22,124 bases of DNA from CAZYHS01 sp964647545 (GTDB lineage: Bacteria; UBA10199; GCA-002796325; 1-14-0-20-49-13), in contig CAZYHS010000023.1 of assembly GCA_964647545.1 (NCBI GenBank), forward strand, positions 1 to 22,124, in the 5' to 3' direction. Shown in pieces: positions 6,613-14,307 of the stretch. Both the position numbers and the translations under genes were made by a program. The notes below the pieces were generated by a model. It did not search any database. It was not told where the DNA came from and saw only the letters and a list, made by a program, of their open reading frames with translations. How positions within the stretch are numbered: position 1 is the first letter of the stretch; each line of letters opens with the position of its first letter.

Positions 6613-7653
6613 ACCGTTTACAAGTTTCGTGATTGTCTTTTCGAATGGGGCTTCGGCGACGCCCTTGTCGGTGATGATCGCTGTGATTAGCTCTGCCGGA
6701 GTCACGTCAAACGCGGGGTTGCGGACCTTCACATAATCGGGTGTGAGCTGCTTTTCAAAAATGTGGGTGACTTCATCTGCGCTGCGTTCTTCGATCGGGA
6801 TCTCGCTGCCATCTTTTTTGGTGATGTCGATCGTCGAAATTGGGGCAGCAACGTAGAACGGAATGTTGTGCCGCTTGGCAAGAACAGCGACCGAGTAAGT
6901 TCCGATCTTGTTGGCGGTGTCGCCGTTTGCCGCAATTCGATCGGCTCCTACGATAACTTTTCCGATAAGCCCCTCGCGCATGAGATAGCCGGCCATGTTG
7001 TCGGTGATGACGGTTACGTTCATGCCGTGCTTTTGCAACTCCCACGCTGATAAGCGAGAGCCTTGCAGTAGCGGGCGCGTCTCGTCGCAATAGACGGCGA
7101 GTGTTTTCCCCTGTGACTCCGCTTCGTAAAGCACGCTTAGCGCGGTGCCGTTTCCTGCGGTTGCAAGAGAACCGGCGTTGCAGTGGGTCAAGACCGTGTC
7201 GCCGTCCTCAAAAAAGACCGCGCCGTTGCGACCGATGTTTTCGCAAGAAATGACATCTTCTTCGTAAATTTTAATCGCCTCTTCGCGCAGCTTTGCTTTG
7301 ATTTGATCGGTCGGGAGGTCTTTGTAAAGTAGGCAGACCGCTTTCATTCTTTCGACCGCCCAAAAAAGATTTGAGGCCGTCGGTCTTGTCGATTCTATTA
7401 CCTCGCAGACCTTCAAAAGTTTTTTGTAAAATTCGTCGAACGATTTTACCGCGATCCCAAGTCCGCCAAGCGCCACTCCCATTGCAGCCGCAACGCCAAT
7501 TGCCGGTGCGCCGCGAATGACCATGTTTTTTATCGCGTCGGCGACTCCCTTGTAATCTCCGTAGATGTTGTAAGCCTCTTCCTGCGGGAGTTTGCGCTGG
7601 TCGATCATGATGACCTTGTCGTTTTCCCAGCGGATAGTGTTGATGACTTTCAT
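6610..7653 (-). CDS. mtnA: S-methyl-5-thioribose-1-phosphate isomerase
   Basis: MtnA isomerises methylthioribose-1-phosphate to methylthioribulose-1-phosphate in the methionine salvage pathway, in the cytoplasm. The 347-residue length is normal for the family. Family motifs are clear: RGAPAIG (48-53 region), THCNAGSLATAG with the catalytic Cys at 158, ETRPLLQGSRL (191-201), and VGADRIAANGD with the catalytic Asp at 238. Related eIF2B-like proteins share the fold, but the Cys/Asp pair and the RGAPAIG block favour MtnA. The ATG directly abuts the gatB stop (TAAATG), so it is translated as the last gene of gatC-gatA-gatB-mtnA. No other methionine-salvage gene is in the window. Confidence 0.93.
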   Translation of the reverse strand: MKVINTIRWENDKVIMIDQRKLPQEEAYNIYGDYKGVADAIKNMVIRGAPAIGVAAAMGVALGGLGIAVKSFDEFYKKLLKVCEVIESTRPTASNLFWAVERMKAVCLLYKDLPTDQIKAKLREEAIKIYEEDVISCENIGRNGAVFFEDGDTVLTHCNAGSLATAGNGTALSVLYEAESQGKTLAVYCDETRPLLQGSRLSAWELQKHGMNVTVITDNMAGYLMREGLIGKVIVGADRIAANGDTANKIGTYSVAVLAKRHNIPFYVAAPISTIDITKKDGSEIPIEERSADEVTHIFEKQLTPDYVKVRNPAFDVTPAELITAIITDKGVAEAPFEKTITKLVNG

Positions 7654-9102
7654 TTAGCTCTCCAGCTTTTTCTTGAGAAGGTCGTTGACGATTTTCGGAT
7701 TCGCTTTGCCTTTGGTCTCTTTCATAACGCTGCCGACAAAGTGTCCGAAGACGCCGACTTTGCCCGATTTGTATTTTGCAACGTGGTCGGGGAATTCGGC
7801 CAAAACCTTGTCAACTGCCGCTTCGATGGCCGACGTGTCGGTGACCTGCACAAGTCCCTTTGCTTCGACGATCTTTTCGGGAGCCTCTCCGCTTGCAAAC
7901 ATTTCTTCAAAAACTGTCTTGGCGATCTTGCCGCTGATGGTCGAATTTTCGATCAGCTCGACGAGCTTGGCCATGTGCTGCGGCTTGATTTTGCAGCTGC
8001 CGATCTCGATGCCGGCATTGTTTAGTTCGCGCAGAAGTTCGGTCATGATCCAGTTGGAAATTTTCTTCGGGGAGTTAAACGCCGCAACGCACGCTTCAAA
8101 ATAATCTGCGACCGATTTGTCCTGCGTCAAAACTCCAGCGTCGTATTCCGGAAGTCCAAGAACCTCAACGAAACGGCGTTTTTTGGCCAGCTCAAGTTCG
8201 GGGAGAGTCGATTTAACGTTTGCAATCCACTCGTTGTCGACTACGAGTTTCATGAGGTCGGGCTCGGGGAAGTAGCGGTAGTCGTGTGCCTCCTCTTTTG
8301 AACGCATCGATTCAGTGCGTCCTTCGGCGTCGTTCCACAAAAGGGTCTCCTGAACGACTTTCCCGCCGCCTGTCACGACTTTGACCTGTCTTTCAATTTC
8401 AAATTTCAACGCGCGTTCTATGGCGTTGAACGAGTTCATGTTTTTCAATTCGGTTCGCGTGCCGAGTTTTTCTTCGCCCTTCAGCCTAATAGAGACGTTG
8501 GCGTCGACGCGAAATGAACCTTCCTGCATGTTGCCGTCGCAAATGCCGAGGTACATGAAAATGTTGCGTAGCGTTTTAAGATAGACGACAGCTTCCTGAG
8601 TTGAGCACATGTCAGGGCCGGAGACGGTTTCAATCAACGGCACGCCCGACCTGTTAAAGTCGATGTGGCTTGTCTGTTCGTGGCCGGTGTCGTGCACGTT
8701 TTTGCCGGCGTCTTCTTCAAGGTGAATTCTGGTGATGGAGATGCGCTTTGCTTGTCCGCCTCCAAGGTCAATGTCGATGTGGCCTGCGAGGCAGATCGGT
8801 TTGTCGTGCTGCGAAATCTGATAGCCCTTCGGCAGGTCGGGGTAAAAATAGTTTTTGCGGGCGAAAACGCTTTCGGCTTCAATGCTGCAGCCGGTTGCAA
8901 GTCCCGCTCTGATCGCAAAGTCGATTGCGCGTTTGTTTACGACCGGAAGCGCCCCCGGTTGCGCTGTGCAGACGGGGCAGATATTGGAGTTGGGCTCGTT
9001 TCCGAATTTTGTCGGGCAGGCGCAGTACATTTTTGAGTTCGTCAAAAGTTGCGCATGGACTTCAAGGCCGATTACCGGCTCAAATTCATGAGTTTTGTTC
9101 AT
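7654..9102 (-). CDS. gatB: Asp-tRNA(Asn)/Glu-tRNA(Gln) amidotransferase subunit B
   Basis: GatB is the tRNA-binding kinase/transamidase subunit of GatCAB, which converts misacylated Glu-tRNA(Gln) or Asp-tRNA(Asn) to the correct amide form. The N-terminus reads MNKTHEFEPVIGLEVHAQL as in the family. Zinc-site cysteines (YCACP and NICPVC), HLEEDAGK, DFNRSGVPLIE and the YFPEPDL block follow, and the C-terminal YqeY-like tail ends with GKANPKIVNDLLKKKL. The length is 482 residues, standard for GatB. I start it at 9102, not at the upstream in-frame ATG (9159). The extra 19 codons would be translated from a palindromic repeat between gatA and gatB and are absent from the family. The ribosome site is weak (GAAGAA). 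Confidence 0.95.
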   Translation of the reverse strand: MNKTHEFEPVIGLEVHAQLLTNSKMYCACPTKFGNEPNSNICPVCTAQPGALPVVNKRAIDFAIRAGLATGCSIEAESVFARKNYFYPDLPKGYQISQHDKPICLAGHIDIDLGGGQAKRISITRIHLEEDAGKNVHDTGHEQTSHIDFNRSGVPLIETVSGPDMCSTQEAVVYLKTLRNIFMYLGICDGNMQEGSFRVDANVSIRLKGEEKLGTRTELKNMNSFNAIERALKFEIERQVKVVTGGGKVVQETLLWNDAEGRTESMRSKEEAHDYRYFPEPDLMKLVVDNEWIANVKSTLPELELAKKRRFVEVLGLPEYDAGVLTQDKSVADYFEACVAAFNSPKKISNWIMTELLRELNNAGIEIGSCKIKPQHMAKLVELIENSTISGKIAKTVFEEMFASGEAPEKIVEAKGLVQVTDTSAIEAAVDKVLAEFPDHVAKYKSGKVGVFGHFVGSVMKETKGKANPKIVNDLLKKKLES

Positions 9103-9121
9103 AGGTTCTTCATGTCGTTGC

Positions 9122-9152
9122 GGGAGATCCCCGATTAAGACCTCGGGGATGA
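9122..9152. repeat. REP-like palindromic repeat between gatA and gatB
   Basis: Read on the minus strand this 31-bp unit is nearly identical to unit 3 of the 5464-5664 cluster (TCAT-CCCGAGGT-TTAATCGGG-ATCTCCC). The differences include a paired change in the stem: C-G here, T-A there. The hairpin fills most of the 53-bp gap between the gatA stop (9156) and the gatB start (9102), so it would be present in the operon mRNA. Confidence 0.8.
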
Positions 9153-9155
9153 CTC

Positions 9156-10589
9156 TCAAGCCTGTTCATAAGCGTGTGCGACCTTCAAAATTGTTGCCTC
9201 GTCCATTGGACGCCCGATGAGCTGCATGCCGATCGGTAGCCCGCTATTAGTCTTTCCGCACGGAACGTTCATCGCCGGCAAGCCGGCAAGGTTGGCCGGA
9301 ATCGTGAAGATGTCGGAGAGATACATCGTGAGCGGATCGTCAATTTTTTCGCCGATCTTAAACGCCGGCGTCGGCGTGGTCGGCGCCAAAAGCAGATCGT
9401 ATTTTTTGAACGCGGCGTCGAAATCGTTCTTAATGAGCGTGCGAACCTGCTGCGCCTTTTTGTAGTAGGCGTCGTAGAACCCGCTGGAGAGAACGAACGT
9501 GCCGATCATGATGCGCAGCTTTACTTCGTCGCCGAAACCTTCGGCCCGTGTTCTGCTGTAAAGATCGTCGAGGTCGGAAAATTTTTCGGCACGGTGGCCA
9601 TAGCGAATGCCGTCGAATCGGGCGAGGTTCGCGCTAGCCTCGGCCGGTGCCACAATGTAGTAGCAGGCGGTTGAAAAGTCGGTGCTGGGGAGCGTTGCCT
9701 CAACCGTTGTTGCGCCGAGAGAATGAATTTTTTCAATTGCAGCTTTGATGCTTGCCGCGACTTCTGTGTCGAGCCCGCCGGAAAAATATTCCTTTGGGAT
9801 ACCGATCTTCAAGCCTTTAATGTCGCCGGTGAGCGCGGCTTCAAAGTCGGGAACGTCTGCACGAAGAGATGTCGCGTCGCGTGAATCGTGGCCCGAAATT
9901 GCGCCAAGCATGATTGCGGCGTCGCGGACATTGTTTGCCATCGGGCCGGCTTGGTCTAGCGATGATGCGAAGGCGATCATGCCGTAGCGGCTGACTCTTC
10001 CGTAGGTCGGTTTGATGCCGACCACTCCGCACATCGCCGCCGGCTGTCTTATCGAACCGCCGGTGTCGGTGCCAAGAGTTGCAACGCACTGGTTTGCCGC
10101 CACACTTGCCGCGCTTCCGCCGCTTGAACCGCCGGGGATGCGCGTTTCGTCATGCGGATTTTTTACGGGGCCGAACGCCGAAAATTCGTTCGACGAACCC
10201 ATGGCGAACTCGTCCATGTTGAGCTTGCCGATGACAACTGCGCCGGCTGCTTCGAGTTTTTCGACGACCGTTGCGTTGTAGGGCGGGACGTAGTTTGCCA
10301 GCATTTTCGAGCCGCACGTTGTTTTAATTCCCTTGGTGCAGAAAATATCTTTAAGCCCTATCGGAATGCCGGTGAGTTTTGTTACGTTTTTTCCTTCGGC
10401 AATTTTTTTGTCGCATGCTTCGGCTGTGCGCAGCGCTTCGTTTTCACAGATCGTGATGAACGAGTTCAAACGCGCATTTTCGGCCTTGGCGTGTGCAAGA
10501 AAAGTTTTTGTAAGCTCGACGGCTGAAATTTCCTTGCCGACAAGCATTTTGTGCAGCGAAGTTATGTCTTTTTTTAGAATGTCATTCAT
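9156..10589 (-). CDS. gatA: Asp-tRNA(Asn)/Glu-tRNA(Gln) amidotransferase subunit A
   Basis: GatA is the glutaminase subunit of GatCAB and releases the ammonia used for tRNA-dependent Gln/Asn formation. It belongs to the amidase-signature family. The Ser-cisSer-Lys triad is visible as Lys80 (GIPIGLKDIFC), Ser155 (IPGGSSGGSA) and Ser179 (GTDTGGSIRQPA). The downstream blocks VGIKPTYGRVSRYG and ASSLDQAGP are typical, and the length (477) is normal. It overlaps gatC by 8 bp, the usual gatC-gatA arrangement. The order gatC-gatA-gatB implies that this organism uses the indirect route for Gln-tRNA and/or Asn-tRNA. Confidence 0.96.
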   Translation of the reverse strand: MNDILKKDITSLHKMLVGKEISAVELTKTFLAHAKAENARLNSFITICENEALRTAEACDKKIAEGKNVTKLTGIPIGLKDIFCTKGIKTTCGSKMLANYVPPYNATVVEKLEAAGAVVIGKLNMDEFAMGSSNEFSAFGPVKNPHDETRIPGGSSGGSAASVAANQCVATLGTDTGGSIRQPAAMCGVVGIKPTYGRVSRYGMIAFASSLDQAGPMANNVRDAAIMLGAISGHDSRDATSLRADVPDFEAALTGDIKGLKIGIPKEYFSGGLDTEVAASIKAAIEKIHSLGATTVEATLPSTDFSTACYYIVAPAEASANLARFDGIRYGHRAEKFSDLDDLYSRTRAEGFGDEVKLRIMIGTFVLSSGFYDAYYKKAQQVRTLIKNDFDAAFKKYDLLLAPTTPTPAFKIGEKIDDPLTMYLSDIFTIPANLAGLPAMNVPCGKTNSGLPIGMQLIGRPMDEATILKVAHAYEQA

Positions 10590-10905
10590 TGTCGATGACC
10601 TTTGGAACCTCGAAGAAGCGGCCGTTTTTCATCGGCGCGGCTTCGAGAATTTTTTCGGCGTTTGCGAATTTTACGGCTTCGTCGGCTCTAAGAGCGGTGC
10701 TGGAAGCTGCTTGCGTGGTGTCGGGAGTTTCTGCAGTTGCGTGGTCGGTAGCTTCGACGCCTTTTGTGTCGATATTTTTGAGCTTGCCGACAAAGTCCAT
10801 GATGCTTGTGAATTTTTCGCCGATTTTAGCAAGTCCGGCCTCATCGAAATTCAAACGTGCGAGGGCTGCGACCTTGCGTGCCGTGTCTAGGTTGGATTTG
10901 TTCAT
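10582..10905 (-). CDS. gatC: Asp-tRNA(Asn)/Glu-tRNA(Gln) amidotransferase subunit C
   Basis: GatC is the small subunit that wraps around and stabilises GatA-GatB. The N-terminus MNKSNLDTARKVAALARLNFDE aligns with the family's start and helix (HVAHLARL pattern). The centre contains LKNIDTKGVEATDHA, and the C-terminus has LRADEAVKF...APMKNGRFFEVPKVI, the conserved R-x-D-E and F-x-VP blocks. An in-frame ATG 24 nt upstream (10929) has AAAGG close to it and cannot be excluded. I prefer 10905 because it gives the normal GatC N-terminus (107 residues). A Thr/Ala/Ser-rich insertion (ATAETPDTTQAASSTA) makes it slightly longer than typical. It is the first gene of gatC-gatA-gatB-mtnA and divergent from the prepilin peptidase; I see no convincing promoter in the short gap. 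Confidence 0.9.
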   Translation of the reverse strand: MNKSNLDTARKVAALARLNFDEAGLAKIGEKFTSIMDFVGKLKNIDTKGVEATDHATAETPDTTQAASSTALRADEAVKFANAEKILEAAPMKNGRFFEVPKVIDNE

Positions 10906-10972
10906 GACGCAAGCGGCGCTAACATACAACCTTTGGATTTACAACCGTTTTGATAAATGCTAATCATGCGAA

Positions 10973-11770
10973 ATGACAACAGAATATCCTATTTGGTTTT
11001 TGTATCTTTCGGTCGCGATTTTCGGCGCCTGCGTCGGTTCTTTTTTAAACGTCTGCATTTATCGTTTGCCGCTTGGACGAAGTGTCGTCTCTCCACGTTC
11101 GCAGTGTCCGCGCTGCGGCGGTAAAATCCACTGGTACGATAACATTCCTCTTTTGAGCTACATCGTGTTGCAGGGGGCGTGCAGACATTGCAAAGCGAAG
11201 ATCAGTCCGCGCTACATAATTGTGGAGCTGGTGACGCTCCTTTTGTCGGTCGCGACGTTTGCCCATTTCAAATCGCTGCCGGAATATCTTATCTATTTTT
11301 GTTTTCTGGTCGCGCCGCTTTTGGTCGTTTTGTTCATCGATCTTGAGCATCGCCTCATTCCCGACGTGATTTCTCTTCCGGGAATTGTCGCCGGAGCAAT
11401 GGCGCGGCTGGCGTTCAATCACGGGCCGGCAACACCTGTTTTGATCGACATAATTTTGGGCGTGCTGGTTGGCGGCGGTTTCTTATGCCTTGTCGGACTG
11501 GGCTACGAATTTTTGAAGAAGCAGGAAGGGCTGGGAATGGGGGACGTCAAACTTGCCTGCATGCTCGGCGCGTTTTTCGGGTGGAAGGCGATAATTTTTA
11601 TTTTGCTGCTGAGTTCGCTGCTCGGTTCGGTTGTGGGAATCGTTTTAATAATAATTTTCCGCAAAGGTTTGAAATATGCGATGCCCTTCGGGCCGTTCCT
11701 TGTGGCGGCCGCCTACGTTCATCTCTTTTTCGGTGAAAAAATTCTAAACTGGTACTTGGGGTTGTTTTAA
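10973..11770 (+). CDS. pilD: Prepilin peptidase / N-methyltransferase (A24 family)
   Basis: This is an integral inner-membrane aspartic peptidase that cleaves type IV prepilins or type II secretion pseudopilins and usually N-methylates the new N-terminus. The N-terminal methyltransferase-like loop has GSFLNVCIYRLP and two CxxC pairs (Cys45/48 and Cys70/73), as in bifunctional PilD/GspO. The catalytic aspartates are Asp123 (FIDLEHRLIPD) and Asp191 in the signature GMGDVKL. Several hydrophobic segments (about 8-28, 84-97, 107-122, 155-177, 200-225) agree with the family topology. The length of 265 residues is normal. It stands alone, with no pilin or secretion genes beside it; it starts 67 bp from divergent gatC and no clear ribosome site is seen. 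Confidence 0.94.
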   Translation: MTTEYPIWFLYLSVAIFGACVGSFLNVCIYRLPLGRSVVSPRSQCPRCGGKIHWYDNIPLLSYIVLQGACRHCKAKISPRYIIVELVTLLLSVATFAHFKSLPEYLIYFCFLVAPLLVVLFIDLEHRLIPDVISLPGIVAGAMARLAFNHGPATPVLIDIILGVLVGGGFLCLVGLGYEFLKKQEGLGMGDVKLACMLGAFFGWKAIIFILLLSSLLGSVVGIVLIIIFRKGLKYAMPFGPFLVAAAYVHLFFGEKILNWYLGLF

Positions 11771-11904
11771 TTTATCTCCCTCGATTAAGAACAAAATCGC
11801 CTAGTTATTGCCATAAAGTATAATAAAAATAGCTATATAAGTATTTTAATTATGCATAATTATACTAATTATATATGTGATGAAGATATATTTAACAAAA
11901 GTTC
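11771..11904. other. AT-rich spacer with perfect 16-bp palindrome
   Basis: This stretch is strikingly AT-rich compared with its roughly half-GC neighbours and contains no plausible gene. It holds the perfect palindrome TAATTATGCATAATTA (11847-11862) and a TATAAT without a good -35 box. It lies upstream of the rlmE promoter, so the palindrome may be a regulator or nucleoid-protein site. Confidence 0.5.
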
Positions 11905-11933
11905 TTGTCGATTAGGCTAAAAACGTGTATTAT
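11905..11933 (+). promoter_or_regulatory. Sigma-70 promoter of rlmE
   Basis: TTGTCG (11905-11910, 4 of 6) and TATTAT (11928-11933, 5 of 6) are separated by exactly 17 bp. The predicted start near 11940 leaves only about 7 nt before the ATG at 11947. Confidence 0.6.
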
Positions 11934-11946
11934 CCAAATCACCAAA

Positions 11947-12558
11947 ATGAATAACAATGTAAGACANNNNNNNNNNNNNNNNNNNNNNNNNNNNNNNNNN
12001 NNNNNNNNNNNNNNNNNNNNNNNNNNNNNNNNNNNNNNNNNNNNNNNNNNNNNNNNNNNNNNNNNNATCCTGAAAAAAAATGACAAAGTGACCGACTTGG
12101 GGGCGGCCCCCGGCGGTTGGATGGAAGTTCTTTCCGAAATGGTCGGGCCAAAGGGTCTGGTCGTCGGCATTGACCTTTTGCCGCTGAAAATCGGGCTGCG
12201 GGCAAATATGCGGTTTATTCTGGGCGATATTACGGCTGACGAATCGCACGATAAAATCGCCGAACTCTGCGACGGGCCTGTTGACGTCGTCCTATCCGAC
12301 ATGGCTCCCAACACAAGCGGAGTTGCATTCAAAGATTGTTATCTCTCTTACGAACTTTGCTGCATGGCGCTTGATGTCGCTAAAAAAATTCTCAAGCCGA
12401 ACGGAAATTTCGCCGCTAAAATTTTTCAGGGGCAGGAAGTTGAAACTTTCAAACGTGATTTAAGAGCCTTGTTCAAAAAGGTTGAGCAATACACGCCGCC
12501 GGCAACCCGCCAGTCATCGAAAGAAATCTATCTGGTCGCGCTTGGATTTAAAGGCTAG
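11947..12558 (+). CDS. rlmE: 23S rRNA 2'-O-methyltransferase (RlmE/FtsJ family), interrupted by assembly gap
   Basis: RlmE methylates the 2'-OH of U2552 in the 23S rRNA A-loop (E. coli numbering), aiding 50S assembly. The SAM-binding motif I, VTDLGAAPGGW, is intact. Three members of the catalytic K-D-K-E tetrad are visible: Asp in LSDMAPNTSG, Lys in NFAAKIFQGQE and Glu in SKEIYLVALG. The first Lys should lie in the 100-N gap (11967-12066). Taking the gap literally, the frame is preserved and the protein is 203 residues, close to the ~209 of E. coli. I use the ATG at 11947 because an upstream in-frame ATG overlaps the predicted -35 box. There is no ribosome site. The gene ends in a CTAG shared with the convergent lipoprotein gene. 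Confidence 0.9.
   Translation: MNNNVRXXXXXXXXXXXXXXXXXXXXXXXXXXXXXXXXXXILKKNDKVTDLGAAPGGWMEVLSEMVGPKGLVVGIDLLPLKIGLRANMRFILGDITADESHDKIAELCDGPVDVVLSDMAPNTSGVAFKDCYLSYELCCMALDVAKKILKPNGNFAAKIFQGQEVETFKRDLRALFKKVEQYTPPATRQSSKEIYLVALGFKG
11967..12066. other. Assembly gap of exactly 100 N
   Basis: A run of 100 N hides the N-terminal segment of rlmE, including the expected first catalytic lysine. As at 3525-3624, both sides share one frame. Confidence 0.98.
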
Positions 12559-14252
12559 TTAATTTTTGTCACAAAGACTTTTCCGCTTTCCCCTGACGTT
12601 GCACCGTAGAGAAGGCCGTTATTATAGTGAATTATTCCAATTCCGACAGGTGTGTCGGCGCGATCGATTTTACTCCATGTCACTCCGAAATCCTTTGAAA
12701 CATAGATTTTGCCGTCGTTTGTCAGGGCAAATGCCAGCTTGTCGGCCGCATCGACGAAGAGTTTTTTAAAGTTCCCATCAGGTTGAGACAGCAATTCAAG
12801 CTTGTCTTTGAGCAAATAGATCCCGTTATTTGCGGCGAACATCGTATTGATAAAAGCATTTCCGTTTTCTTCGACGCCGGCTATGTCATCAATATCAACG
12901 CTTCCAAGCGCATTAATCCCTAATTGTTCAGAAAACTTTACAACAGCTCCGGTTGATAAGTTTAGTGAATTGAAGCTGCCGACGTTCGTGAGCGTGTAAA
13001 GATTTCTGGGAGAATAAGAAATAGCGCCATTTGATTCCTTGGCGGCGTAGGTCGATTTGATAGCAACAAAGTATTGATTGCTTGCAAGCTCCGCGATATT
13101 TTGCCAGCTCAGATTTGTTCCATTGTAGGTACCTTTCAAAAACATTTGGTCCTTTGCGACGTAGGGTGTGCTTGCCAGCACGGCCAAATGAGTTACTTTA
13201 TTGACACCGAAGTCGCCAAGGTTTTTGACGTCGATATGCCATGTCCAATCTTCATTGAGCCTTATAACCCGCGTATTTTGGGTGTTTTGCGGGGAGACGC
13301 CTACGTAGAGATATTCCTCGTTTGGCGGATTTCTTCTTGTGACGGCCAGCGCGGTTATCGGGTCGGTCGGTGAACCGGTAACTTTTTCAAGCGGAGAACA
13401 AAATCCAGTTTCTTTAGGGGCGTGTTGTACGAACAGTCCGTCATCGCGCGCGACGTAAAGTTGGCCGCCGAAAATTTCAAGGTCGTTGATCTTCGCCGAT
13501 GAATTTCCCTCAACAGGGGTTTCGGTCCACTTGTTCGTTGTTATCAAGCACGGCAGCTTGACTCTTGCGTGCGTCACTTGTTCCACGGCCGGTGTTTTAT
13601 CAACAGTTAAGAAATCGCTGATTCTTGTTTTAACCGTGTCGATGAAATTTGTGGGGAATTTCGGACAATCTGCGGCGCAGGATGCGTTTGTTTCGTTTGT
13701 GTCGCAAGTGCCGTCGCCGCAAATGGCTGTTTTTTCACAATCTGCCGGACAGTTGCCGTAATTTTCGGCCTGCTCGCACTTGCCATCGCCGCAAACAGAG
13801 GGGCTCGAGCAGTCTTCGGGACAGTTGGACGCCGCTTCATTGGCTTCACAGAGGCCGTTGCCGCAAACAGGCTTTTCGGGATCTGTTGTTTTGCAATCTG
13901 CCGGACATGTGTCGGTCGTTTCGCTCGATTCGCACTCGCTGTTGCCGCAAACAGGCTTTTCTGGATCTGTCGTTTTGCAATCTTCGGGGCACGACGAAAT
14001 TGTTTCGCCCGATTCGCAGACCTTGTTCCCACAAGCCGACGGCTCGATCTTTTCGCAGTCCTGAGGGCATGTTTCGTTTGATTCGGAATCTGCGCAAACG
14101 CCGTCGCCGCATAGCGGGGCGATGTTGCAGTCGGGATTGTTCTGTGCGTCGGCCCCTGTACACGGGTCGTCTTTGACGGTCCCGCTATCGGAGCAGGCGG
14201 CAAATATAGAAAAAATAAGGGCTAAAGAGATGACGATTTTTTTGGTCTTCAT
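12555..14252 (-). CDS. Lipoprotein with six CGDGxC cysteine repeats and a BNR-type propeller
   Basis: This is a predicted exported lipoprotein of 565 residues. A signal peptide ends at a lipobox with Cys20 (IFAAC). Residues about 48-196 are six cysteine repeats of the form CGDGxC-x3-E-x4-CPxDC, separated by short linkers. Two linkers are the same KTTDPEKPVCGN, and the DNA behind them (13861-13899 and 13945-13983) is 37/39 identical, showing recent duplication. The rest (about 205-565) alternates short strands and loops and includes an Asp-box, SKDFGVTW (519-526), typical of BNR/sortilin-like beta-propellers. Such Cys-repeat lipoproteins are frequent in myxobacteria-like genomes; the ligand is unknown. 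An in-frame ATG at 14288 overlaps the predicted -35 box and would lack the signal peptide at its N-terminus, so I start at 14252. Confidence 0.85.
   Translation of the reverse strand: MKTKKIVISLALIFSIFAACSDSGTVKDDPCTGADAQNNPDCNIAPLCGDGVCADSESNETCPQDCEKIEPSACGNKVCESGETISSCPEDCKTTDPEKPVCGNSECESSETTDTCPADCKTTDPEKPVCGNGLCEANEAASNCPEDCSSPSVCGDGKCEQAENYGNCPADCEKTAICGDGTCDTNETNASCAADCPKFPTNFIDTVKTRISDFLTVDKTPAVEQVTHARVKLPCLITTNKWTETPVEGNSSAKINDLEIFGGQLYVARDDGLFVQHAPKETGFCSPLEKVTGSPTDPITALAVTRRNPPNEEYLYVGVSPQNTQNTRVIRLNEDWTWHIDVKNLGDFGVNKVTHLAVLASTPYVAKDQMFLKGTYNGTNLSWQNIAELASNQYFVAIKSTYAAKESNGAISYSPRNLYTLTNVGSFNSLNLSTGAVVKFSEQLGINALGSVDIDDIAGVEENGNAFINTMFAANNGIYLLKDKLELLSQPDGNFKKLFVDAADKLAFALTNDGKIYVSKDFGVTWSKIDRADTPVGIGIIHYNNGLLYGATSGESGKVFVTKIN
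13861..13983. repeat. Near-identical 39-bp direct repeat within the Cys-repeat region
   Basis: 13861-13899 and 13945-13983 differ at only 2 of 39 positions and are 84 bp (28 codons) apart, so gain or loss by recombination keeps frame. Confidence 0.8.
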
Positions 14253-14259
14253 GACGGTA

Positions 14260-14288
14260 ATCTTATCGCGGCAAATGGCGCATGTCAA
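14260..14288 (-). promoter_or_regulatory. Strong sigma-70 promoter of the Cys-repeat lipoprotein
   Basis: On the minus strand there is a perfect TTGACA (14288-14283), a 17-bp spacer, and TAAGAT (14265-14260). Predicted initiation falls at about 14253, one base before the ATG at 14252. This predicts a leaderless or nearly leaderless mRNA and makes the gene independent of the upstream B12 operon. Confidence 0.65.
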
Positions 14289-14307
14289 CGCGCTAGATGA
14301 CCGGTTT

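Noticed and set aside
9103..9159. Upstream in-frame extension of gatB (19 codons)
   Set aside because: It is encoded by a palindromic repeat and absent from the GatB family; the normal N-terminus starts at 9102.
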